DNA of 64,000 bases from Symsagittifera roscoffensis (taxonomy: Eukaryota; Xenacoelomorpha; Acoela; Convolutidae): positions 17,173,613 to 17,237,612 of the forward strand of contig NC_087071.1 of NCBI RefSeq assembly GCF_963678635.1, given 5' to 3'. The position numbers and the translations under genes were made by a program. This document shows positions 45,987-55,700 of this stretch, in pieces (positions within the stretch are counted from its first letter, which is position 1; every line of letters starts with the position of its first letter). The notes under the pieces were generated by a model that saw nothing but the letters and a program-made list of their open reading frames with translations, did no database searches and had not been told where the DNA came from.

Positions 45987-47250
45987 GCCATTCGACCAGA
46001 ATGCCGTAAGAGAATGATTCGAAAAAACGAATTTTATTTAGAGTAGTCCGACTGTATGAAAGAGCAGTTTCGTTGATAAACGGTCTTATTCGACAAAAAG
46101 AACGAATTGGGTAGAGTCACGTTTAGTTGACATGCTTGTTTTTAAAACTTTGTTCAAAAAAAGACACGTGACTTTTTTAAATTTCACGAGAACTGAAGAA
46201 GAGCGAAAATCAGAACCGTGGAAAGAACCGTAATTTTCGCTTGCAGAGAAACATTGCGCGGACATCAAGGGAAACCACTATCGAGAAAACAAGAAGCCTT
46301 CTATTTTGTAACGATTTTGCTGATACAATCCTTACCGGAAAGGTTGAACCGATCGGGAAGGCCAAGCGTGAAGACAACAACCCTACCTGGTCGTGAAGAA
46401 GACGTCTCTTCAAGAATATTTAAAAAAATGGAAGGGTCTTGGGACACGCTCTTGAACTTTGGTTTTAATAGTTTTCAGCTTCCGTAGATGTCCTGAATTT
46501 AAATTATAACATCTATTTTCAGTTTCAGGCAATGAGAAGCCAACGGTTAAGGAAAGGGTCGATCAATATCCGATGGATAAGTTGGTTTTCTCTACTGTAC
46601 AAAAATATTAACGGTCTTAACAGTAAAATTACAGTCTATGTGTAATATGGCTAAAAGTTGAAAAACTGGCATGTCAGAATCAAAAATATACCCAAATCAA
46701 ATTTTTTTAACCATGAAACAACAAAAAACTTAAAAATCTCAGAAATTTACAGGGAAATGTTATTAATGATTACGTAATTTATTATGTAATTAGAATTGCT
46801 TAAACTAGATTGGTCAAAAAGTTTTAGGTTGTTTTTAGACATAATTTTCATTTTTCAGATCTCTGATTGTTTTGTAAAAATTGTAAAAATTTTTAATTCT
46901 GATGATGCACAAAATGTACGAAAACGTTTGAATTAACATTTTAAATTTCTTTTAATATTAATATGGTAACTCAATAATGATAATGTTTCTACCCCGCTTT
47001 TAGGAGTGACCTCGTGGCCTGGGGATACTGAGACCCAGCCATGAGTTCACTATCTTGCAAGCAACTGAGTTAATTTGCGCGACTCGGCTGATAGCCTGTA
47101 AGCAGTAACAACTCGTTGACCCGATGTTATGAGGACCATTTTGAACTGGCTTTGGTAGAGACGGTGAAAAGCACATGAAGCTCTATCTTGACGCTGGCCA
47201 GTCGTTATAAGATATAGTTTTGCTTTCCGTCTTCATGTACTTCCGGGCGA
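45987..47250 (+). repeat. Repeat family C, copy 2, interrupted by a Penelope terminal repeat
   Basis: Starts TGTGCCATTCGACCAGAA and ends GGGCGAATGTTACA at 47250. The segment 46630-46970 is foreign (Penelope-type terminal repeat). A short reversed fragment of the same family start lies at 47280-47413. Confidence 0.5.
46630..46970 (+). mobile_element. Solo Penelope-like terminal repeat
   Basis: Matches the terminal repeats of the element at 47470-49005. Blocks: 'ctggcatgtcagaatcaaaa', 'ttaaccatgaaac', 'gattacgtaatttattatgt', 'gattggtcaaaa', then the hammerhead-like segment at 46893-46938. Confidence 0.65.
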
Positions 47251-47490
47251 ATGTTACATCAGTGCAAACTGACAGTTCCCACTTCGTTCTTTTTATTTTT
47301 TGCCAATAATACCGTTAATCATCAAAATCGGCAAATCTTACAGTTAATTTTTGGGTAAGATAAAGTTCGTTTCGCTGCACCAACTTCAATTGCATTCTCG
47401 TCGAATGGCACAAGCCAATGAAAAAATTGAGGAGAAAAATTTAAAAATTATCTGACAATTAGCAAGTAGTTCATTTTGAAATTTAAAGTG

Positions 47491-47540
47491 TTAATTCAAA
47501 CAACGTTTTCGCACATTTTGTGCATCATCAGGATTAAAAT
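47491..47540 (-). ncRNA. Hammerhead-ribozyme-like motif (in inverted terminal repeat)
   Basis: On the minus strand: CTGATGA (47531-47525), a hairpin GCAC...GTGC, GAAA (47510-47507), then AACGTT, which could form a palindromic stem III between two molecules. The flanking TTAAT and ATTAA can pair as stem I. Homologous segments are at 46893-46938 (CTGATGA, GAAA) and 48941-48990 (CTAATGA, GAAA). One extra U between the core and stem II departs from the consensus, so the motif may be degenerate. Confidence 0.45.
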
Positions 47541-47769
47541 TTTCTACTATATTTACAAAACGGTCAAAGATCTGAAAAATGAGAAACATGTATAAAACTG
47601 CGTTAAACTTTTTGACCAATAAAATTTGAGCAACTGTAATTACTTAATAAATTACGTAATCAATTATAACAATTTTCTGTAATTTTCTGATATTTTTTAG
47701 GTTTTTGTTCTTTCATGGTTATTAAATTTCGATTTGGGAATATTTTTGATTCTGACATGTCAGTTTGTT

Positions 47770-48680
47770 AGTTTTTAGGCATGTTATACATGGAAAAAAT
47801 TTTTCTTGTTATTGTATTGCATTGCTTGCAAAAAACAACAGGAAGCAGATCGGGCTGAGAATGATGTTAAAGTTTTTCTAAGATATGTGCACGACACAGT
47901 TAGAACTGTCAAGGGCGATCTTGGGTTAGTTCGCGAGGCTGCCAATAAGTTGTATCCGAACATGCAGTTCACCATAGAAGAACTTGATAGCAACGGTAAT
48001 TTGGCCTTTTTGGATTGAAATGTCAACGTGGACTCAGGAAAAAAGGTCACATGTGGGTGTTACCAAAAACCCACTGATACCGGCACCATTCTAAAATTCA
48101 GAGGTTGCGCATCTTTGCAGTACAAAAAAAACGTTATTGAAGGGACGGTTCATAGGTTTTTTAGATGTACCTCAACATGGGAAAATTTTGACCACGCATT
48201 GGAAAAAAGTAGGAAACAATGAATTGAATATCGAAAATCAATATCCGAAAAATTGGTCGGACAGGGTAGTGTTTGAAACGCTTAACAAGATTATTGAGGG
48301 AAAGAAACATTTAGAGGTGAAGGCATCAGAACCGAGAAATGATAAATGGTTAAAAAACTCACCCCCCTTTTTACAATGCAATATCGAGGCAATCCATCTC
48401 AACTGTTAGCTGCAAAGGTTCGGCAAATAACCGGGGCACAAATAATGTTTACAACAAGAAAATTGAAAACATGCTTGCCATCTCTCAAAACTTCCCGTTA
48501 GAGCAACACTTGTTAGTTTGTAATAAGAACGTAGGCGGTACTGCTGAGCTGAAGTCAGAGATTATAGACCAAACAGCCAACACTCACTAGCTACTCACGC
48601 TAGAGGCTTTGCATATTTGAAGGGAGAGGCTGAGGATCAACACACGCGATGAATTCAGGAGCCGGGAATTAACACTAAAA
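47770..48680 (+). pseudogene. Penelope-like reverse transcriptase remnant
   Basis: Only the part from RT motif C onward is present. It reads FLRYVHDTVRTVKG, with YVHD where Penelope RTs have YVDD, so a catalytic Asp is lost. It continues with FTIEELDSNGNLAFLD, a TGA, then VDSGKKVTCGCYQKPTDTGT, the typical Penelope segment after motif C. A frameshift near 48200 and further stops follow. Past 48400, FTTRKLKTCLPSLK and, near 48600, EALHI and RINTRDEF are recognisable as the flanks of a GIY-YIG nuclease whose core is gone. Not functional. Confidence 0.8.
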
Positions 48681-49009
48681 TTATAGTCCATGTATAACAT
48701 GGCTTAAAATTAAAAAACTGACATGTCAGAATCAAAAAAAGTATTCGCAAATCGAAATTTTATAACCATGAAAGAACAATAAGCTAAAAAATATCGGAAA
48801 TTTACAGGAAAATGTTATAATTGATTACGTAATATATTATGTAATTACAGTTGTTTAAACTTGATTGGTCAAAACGTTAGCATTTTTAGCCATGTTTCTC
48901 ATTTTTCAGATCTTTGATCGTTTTGTAAATATTGTAAAAACTTTTAATCCTAATGATGCACAAAATGTGCGAAAACGTTTGAAAAACATTTTAAATTTCT
49001 TAGTCTTTT

Positions 49010-49345
49010 TTGTTTTTTTTTTTTCAGGAAAAATTCTTGAAATATTGGTGCAATGCACTTTTTGAGCTCAATTGAAATTCATCTGCTCAAAGTGACGGAA
49101 ATAACACTCTCCTAATACGAACGTGGAAATGGCGCGAAAAGACGTGAAGTATTTCTAGTTTCGAAAGGAAATTTTTTTTAAAGATTTCCCAGTGGAATAA
49201 AAACTTTACCTATTGATCCAGTTTTCTCAAGTTGGGTTCATGTTATCAAAAAAGCGCCAATCATAAATTGTTCTAGAAAATCAAAGAGCTAAAGGGCATA
49301 AGTTTTTTCTTTGAAATTCGGAAGTTCTGATTTTTTCAAGAAAGT
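49010..49345 (+). repeat. Repeat family A, 5'-truncated copy
   Basis: 'gtgcaatgcactttttgagc' through 'cctattgatccagttttctc' and 'caatcataaattgttctaga'; the tail is cut by family C copy 3 at 49350. Confidence 0.6.
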
Positions 49346-49349
49346 CAAA

Positions 49350-50237
49350 AAGTATGTGCCATTCTGCCAGATGGCACAGCGCAACCTTCCGACGAAGCAC
49401 GAATCAGAGAGAAAAGGCCTTAACAGCAAAAAAGTGCTTGAAAGGAGGGTCAGAATATTCTGGAATATTTATTTTTTAAAATTTCGATTTTCAAGTTGAC
49501 ATTTCTCAGAAATACGAAAAACGGCCATTTTGAGCCAAAAAGTGACGAAAAAAAGAACAACGACAGATATGGTGAAAAACAGTCGTACAAGAGACGGAAA
49601 ATATGAAGCCTCTTATCGTGGCAACAACACACGATAAGGACCTTAGCAGTGAATATTGGCGGAGAAGGAGGCTTCAGTGGGGGGAAGAAATATATCACGG
49701 AACCCTCCCGGGACGCAAATCAGAAGAGACAAGAGCGTTATCGCCGGAATATCACGGGAGCGGAGGCTTGGTCCCCCAGAGACTGTTCTATGTGAAGGGA
49801 CTGTATAGACTAACTTTATAGCTACTGGAATGTCATAGATCTCTTAATTAACACCGTTATTGTTTGATATTTCAGAATATGAGTAGCTAGAAAGAGGAAA
49901 GGGTCAATCCATCTCCAATGCATTTAATATAGAACTGTCACACAAAAACATGTTAAAATAGGTTGTTCGAGCCGTGTTTTTAATGACAATCACGTAGTCT
50001 GAGGATCCGAGACTCAGCTATGTGGTTGTGTTCGCATGTAAACGAAAGCTGATCAAAAGTCGTTTGACTGATGGCCTAAAAATGGTAACTTTTTACTTTG
50101 CCCTAGACAGACCAGAAAATCAACTGGCAAGGTCGAGACGGTGAAAAGCGAGTAGGATTAAGGTAACTGACGCCTGCCAGTCGTTAATAGGTACTTTTTC
50201 TACGCTCCGTCGCTGTGTAGTATTTGGGCGAATGTTA
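49350..50237 (+). repeat. Repeat family C, copy 3
   Basis: Starts TGTGCCATTCTGCCAGATGG, whose first bases form an 8-bp inverted repeat with ATGGCACA, and ends GGGCGAATGTTACA. It inserted into the family A copy at 49010. The A-type tail resumes at 50250-50315 with CCAATCTTCGATTGG. Confidence 0.5.
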
Positions 50238-50249
50238 CAGTAAGTGTTT

Positions 50250-50315
50250 TTTTTACGTCTACTTGCATTCATAGCTCTTTTCCAATCTTCGATTGGCTTT
50301 GTTTTTTTTTAGCAA
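50250..50315 (+). repeat. Repeat family A tail with altered hairpin
   Basis: 'cttgcattcatagctctttt' followed by CCAATCTTCGATTGG. The palindrome is conserved although its sequence differs from CCAACTG/CAGTTGG. Probably the 3' end of the copy at 49010. Bases 50315-50690 show no feature. Confidence 0.6.
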
Positions 50316-50689
50316 TCTCCGTAAATTTCTTTTTTAGTCTATGATTTTTAATGATTAAATTTTGTTTGTAATTTTTTGGACGGCATGATGGCGGACATTT
50401 GATCTAATTTTTTTCAAATTCAGACATGGTAAAATTACAAAATCAAATTTTCATCAATTGAACCAACAAAAAGCCAGAACAGAAAATATATATAAATCAA
50501 TTGCAAAATTGTTAATGAAAGAAATAAGCAATAATAAAGATAAAACCTATGGCAGACATATACAAAACAAACAACAAATGTGGGATGAATCATTGAGGAT
50601 TGAAAAGAGAGGGGGAATGCGCTAACAGCAAAGGAACAAAGGAGCACCAGAATTGGGAATGCAAAAAACGTAATAAACTGCACAAGACT

Positions 50690-51442
50690 AGATGGCCCGG
50701 CTGACAATCATAGTGGCGTTTCCTCTCATGAGGCACACTGAGAGGCACTGGAGAAGGCGAACTGGGGCAACACGAGCGTCACGTGAACCAGAACGTCTGG
50801 CATCAGCGAGGATAGCAACTGACTTGAGGGTTTTGATAGCTAAAGCGGACCAACCCCCGAGCGTTTCGACTGCTAACGGGAAAAAACTGATTCCTTATTC
50901 CTCACAGTTTTTCTCGTGTTTCGAAAATTTGCGGTCCTCAGCAACTTCCAGGGAAAAATATCGCCGGGTTTGGACCGTTCTCCAGGTATTGGGTTCCGTT
51001 GCTCCTTGATGGGGGCTAAAGAGGCAGCCGAGGTAGCATTGAAAATAATGTCCCGTAGTCTGTCGTGACGGGAGATCCGGCCACCACTCCCCCCACAAGC
51101 GACAGCGTGGTCCACGAGGACGTCCGGAATGCCAGACGGACACGCGGGGCACCTACGAGCAGACGCGAACACAGGAAGACCAAGGCGGTATCTGACAGCA
51201 GCTTGGAACTCAGCAGGTAGCAGGTGCAGGCCAAGACCTTTAATGGGGACTGCGGTAAGCCAAGCGCCGGCGTAAGGCAGAGAGAGCGACTGAAGACGAG
51301 CTTGCTTGCGGGAATCGGGAAGAGACGAGAAGAACGCGTTGTAGGTGGCCTTATCGAGTTTCTCTTGGAAAGCTTCTTGAGTAAAACCGGGAGTGTTAAC
51401 GCTTCCAGACTGTTCACGGAAGTCGTTCGAGGCACGCAGGAA
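50690..51442 (-). pseudogene. Retroelement protein C-terminal region, decayed
   Basis: On the minus strand, from about 51440, one frame reads TPGFTQEAFQEKLDKATYNA, LSLPYAGAWLTAVPIKGLGL, then FASARRCPACP, DHAVACGGSGGRISRHDRLR and PIPGERSKPGDIF, ending at a stop at 50873. After a frameshift it continues FFPLAVETLGGWSALAIKTL and RLLQCLSVCLMRGNA. This Cys/His-containing module (CPxC...HA..C..GG...RH..LRD) followed by the 'GGW..' and 'LMRGNA' segment is common at the C-terminus of retroelement ORFs in invertebrates and fish. Which clade it belongs to I cannot say. It ends abruptly at the Ty3/gypsy element's candidate end (51443), so that element appears to have inserted into it. Confidence 0.65.
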
Positions 51443-52755
51443 TGTAACATTCGTCTACTGCAGTCACACATGAGGCTTAAGAAAAATAGGCCCTATAACC
51501 ACTGGCTCAAGGGTCAGGGACACCATCTCTTGTGTTTTTCTACCTCAAGAACGGTCGGAGCCAGTTCAGTTCGTTTGTGACATGAGACTACGACCCGTTA
51601 CAGCTTAAAGGCTACTACTAAAATATCCCCCCACTCTAGAATTAGAAACGTCCCCATACTTAGGTCTCTAGATACCCAAAATACATGAACGCCGTTAAAA
51701 ACCGGGTTGGAACAATCCGTTAAGTTACTTTTTATTAGACAGTGGAACTTTGATCCATTTCAGGTGGATCAACCTAAAACTCGCCTTACCTCAACATAAC
51801 AATTATAAAACACACTCTAGGAATTTAAATTTGTACTCACATAGTAGCACGCTCAAGAAGTGGGAAATAATCCAGTCGGTAGTTAACTCAAGAATTAAAT
51901 AACGTAACTAAATGAGTCTAATGTTTTATAGTTTTGACAATAGGAACGAGTTTATACTCTAGACAATAGTTTCCTTGTGAACCATTAGGACACTCAAGCT
52001 GTCCACCTTTCCACCGAAGGTTCACTCTAGTCCAGTTCCGAATAATACTCCAGTCGTTATAATCCAATTCGAGGGAATGCTCTCGTCTCTGTCACAGATG
52101 GGACAGCTCTACTCTCGATTATGATCGATTATGATAGTGATGGAAATTGCGAATAGCAATTTCCTACTGCTTTTTCTTACAACTTTCCCGCGTGTGTGTC
52201 TCAATTGCTCTGAAATTGTTCTGATTTCTTTTTTCTGATTTTCAGTTATCGCGAGAAAATCGTGCATGACAGGTTCCATTCGAAATTTTGAAAAATTAAA
52301 TTTCACTCCAAAATCAAGTGTTTTTTGCTTCTCTCAAGGTCAAACTTCCAAATATGACCGACTGGCACATACTCCCCGGACTCGAGATCGATGTCCTCAT
52401 CGCGCGCTGTCTTCTGCCAGTGAGTCCCAGAAAAACCGAGTGTTGCTCAAGATACAGTGCCAGTGGTCATTTACAGAAGTTTGCAGCAGACTTAAGCTTA
52501 TCTACACCCCAAAATTCACAGCCATTTAAAATTTTCACACTATTGCTAAACAGCAACCAAAATCTGCATACACCTGCACCCTTGAATTTGCGCTTTTCAA
52601 GCCAATCATTTTAAAATCTCTTTTGTCCTATTCAATCAGGAAATTGTCATGCAGCATTTCGATTTATATAATAAATATAGTATATTAGTAACAATATTTG
52701 CTTTGTTAAAATTTCTTTTTCGTGAATCCAAGTTTCACTCGGATCCACGCTCAAG
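51443..52755 (-). repeat. Candidate 3' LTR (boundaries uncertain)
   Basis: Minus strand: a purine tract GAGAGGGAAGGGGGG (52771-52757) precedes TGAGCGTGG; a TATAAAA-type box lies near 51928, AATAAA near 51735, and the region ends GAATGTTACA at 51443 next to unrelated sequence. A shorter alternative is an LTR starting near 51636 behind the second purine tract GAGTGGGGGG, or at TGTAACGGG (51602). A family E-like stretch at 52080-52315 complicates the picture. The 5' LTR outside the window would settle this. Confidence 0.4.
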
Positions 52756-52799
52756 CCCCCCTTCCCTCTCAAGACTCAAGATCCATCCGATTTGCCCAT

Positions 52800-55700
52800 T
52801 CATCTCGTACTCTTCGCCTTAGAGGTACTACATCCTGAAGTGCTAGATGCGGCAAACTGTCTCAACAGTTCCTCTTCATCATCGGAACTAATCACAATCT
52901 CCTCCCAAGCCTTCAGCTGTTCATAGGATCGCATCCATTCTCTCTGCTCCTGCAATCTCTTTGCTTGGTTGGGTAGTGCCTTCACCCTAGCTTCTCGGTT
53001 CAAGCAAAAGGAGTTGTGCAGGCTCAAGCTCACGTTCTTCGCCAGGTCTTCCTCTAGTATCGACTCCCTCGCTTTGGTATTGTCTCTAGACATCTTACCC
53101 ACTCTTTTCCATCCTGTCGTGATCGCATTACGATGGGTTAGCAGGGGTCTCTTGAAAGCTTCCGGCCCAATCTCGGCCTGGAACTGTCGATACTCCTTTT
53201 GATGTTTTCTCATGTGATCTTTCGTTGTCATGTACAACCAAGACGTCAGTGTCGCCCGAAACCATGGAAAGTACCTCAAGTGACTCCATACGTGCCTGAC
53301 TTCCGTCGGTATGGCGAATACTTTGCACGCAGTCTCAAACAACTCGAGTCTCCTGCTGTAGTCTATCGCATATATTGACTCAGCCGTTGGCGTCGTCGCC
53401 TCCCGATACTTCGTTATATTCTCTTCTATCCATCTCAGAGCTAACATCGTACTCACTACTAAGAGCGTCACCTTCTGCCGGTGATCCGGTAGTCCGATCG
53501 ACCGAATCTCTTCCACATCCCACACCAGGCAAAGGTTCTTGCGATCTGGATACCACACCGTTTGTGCCAAACAGTGGCATGGGCATTCCCCATGAGAGAT
53601 CTCAATGCTCCTGAGATTACGCTCCCCTGAGGCTTCCAAGAGAGGCTCAAGCTCCATCATTTTCTCGTGCATTGTGTCGTTGTCTTCCAGGTTTGGAGTA
53701 CTTCCCACAGGTTTCCCGATCACGTTTTGTCTCTCGTGATCGCTTGTGTTTTCTCTTTCCAACTTCAGAAGATCTTCTCCCCAGATTTCGCTTAAGTCAT
53801 CTCTCAATTCTTTTGGTACTGTCCCTTTGATTTTTCTCAACAACTTGTGCGAGTGATGCGACATCCGAGCCAACCTCACGCACTTGGGCACTGAGAAGGC
53901 CTTGTCCACCAGTATTCTCTGGCTGGACACTTCCACCATCGCCATGTGTAGCGGGTAGTGACTTCCGCACAAGTTGGCCATCATCGACCCTATCAGCGAT
54001 TTCGCGTTCAATGGCAAGCCATAAGCCTCGCTCATGGGAAATCCCATTTCCGCCTCAAGACCAACCTTCCAGCTCCGGATGTGTTTTTGAGTCACCTGCA
54101 ACACCCCGGGCCATGATTCTACGCTCAACGCCGTCACTAAATGATGTTCAGATTCCAGTCTCTCCAGTGCCTGCAGACCACACATTCTCGAGAAGAATCC
54201 GAGAGCTGTCGCTATATTCACCGTGGTTCTCGCGTAACATTCCGCTATTATTTGCACTTCACTTTTCTCCCTTTCTGTGATGTCTTCGAACCAAGTGACC
54301 AGGTCTTCTTTTTGAAACGACAGTATTCTGACGCATGACCGTCCATCGCAGATGTGCTCTCCGTTCCCACACGTCGAATCCAGACAGCTACCCGGCTCCA
54401 ATTTCTTTGCTGACCCGGGGTCGCTCGTCCTTTCGCTTGGCTCTTGCATCTGGGGCGTGATTAGCTTATGTAGCACACTCAACTTCGCCAGATCTTCATC
54501 TTCCGTTGGTGCTAACCTCACTCGCTCGGTGGTTTCCTCGATTAGACTCGCATGGGGATGTGGACACCAGGAGGGTCTTAGTAGCTTCCATATCACTCCC
54601 AAGTTCGTGGTTAACAAGCCATTTCCACCGCCCATGTTCACTTCAACTCTCTTGATTGAGCGCGGTATGCTTATCACCTCTGGTGTTTTCTCAAGAATCA
54701 GGCCCAGGCTCGGCCCCTCTTTTTCCACCGCGTCTATTTCCATTATTCTTTCTGTCCAAAACTTCAGTAGCTCCGCTACCTCATGGTTTCTGTGGGCTCC
54801 TCCAGCTTCCGAGTCTAAGAAGGGATTGTAGGCTATTCCCATCACTCCAGACACATATTGGTATTCCCCCTTCTCGCTGAGTCTCGAGTACTGTTCTGAC
54901 GAGGCCAGGTTACGGTGAACATCATGTTCTTCCTCGAACTTCTTATTAGAGAACCTCCGTACCTCGTCCAGCTTTCGATGGTTCTCTAAGGATAGTCTGG
55001 AACCATCTTCTTTTTCTATTCCTGTACTCTGATATACGTTCAAGATGATCGTTGAGACTCTTTTCTCCACGGTTTTACTTCCACTTGCTCTCTGGTGGCA
55101 TGCCAGGATGGTGCTATCAGACATCGTTGACATTATCCATCTCAAGAAACATGTGGCATCTTTTCTTCTAGCCAGGCTCAAGCCTGAATTGTCCCTGGCC
55201 ACGTGTTGCATCAGTGCCTGATACACCTCTAGCTTCTTGCTTCCCAACTTCAGCCTGTCATACGAGGTCAATGTCTCCAACTCTATTCCCACCAGACTCC
55301 AGGTGAACATTAATTGTCCCGCAGTTCTAACGAAGGGATTCGCCATTAGTGGCGGTGCTGATGAGGATGTCCTCATCGCCTCTTCAAAATGATCCTTCAT
55401 CAAACTCTGCCAGGACCTCTTCAGATGACTTGCCATCTCTATCTTATTAACCTCGGCTTTTTGCTGGGTGGCCCAATTGCGTCGCTTGCGAGCTATTCCA
55501 CTGTCCAACTTCTTCAAGCAGTCCTCCATTTCCTTCAATGTTTCGAGGGCCACCCACCACGTCCGGGAAGTGTTCCTCGTCTTGTTCCTCTCCAATGGAT
55601 CACTCGTCACTTGTTTGCCCATGTCCTGATGTGCCTTCGAGATCCATTCTTTGCCGATCTCCACTTCCCCTACCTGTCCGTTCGTTGAACCTCTCTTCAC

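Larger units (their letters stand above)
47470..49005 (+). mobile_element. Penelope-like element with inverted terminal repeats
   Basis: Two ~330-bp terminal repeats in opposite orientation (47480-47800 minus, 48675-49005 plus) enclose ~870 bases of Penelope-type coding remnant. Penelope-like elements are known to carry terminal repeats in direct or inverted orientation and to contain hammerhead motifs, so the arrangement fits. 5'-truncated and inactive. Confidence 0.75.

Noticed and set aside
46218-46487. 89-codon plus frame in family C
   Set aside because: Not preserved in copies 1 and 3.
51016-51471. 151-codon minus-strand frame
   Set aside because: The overlapping frame with CPACP and HAVACGG motifs is the one that carries the retroelement signature; this one is its shadow.
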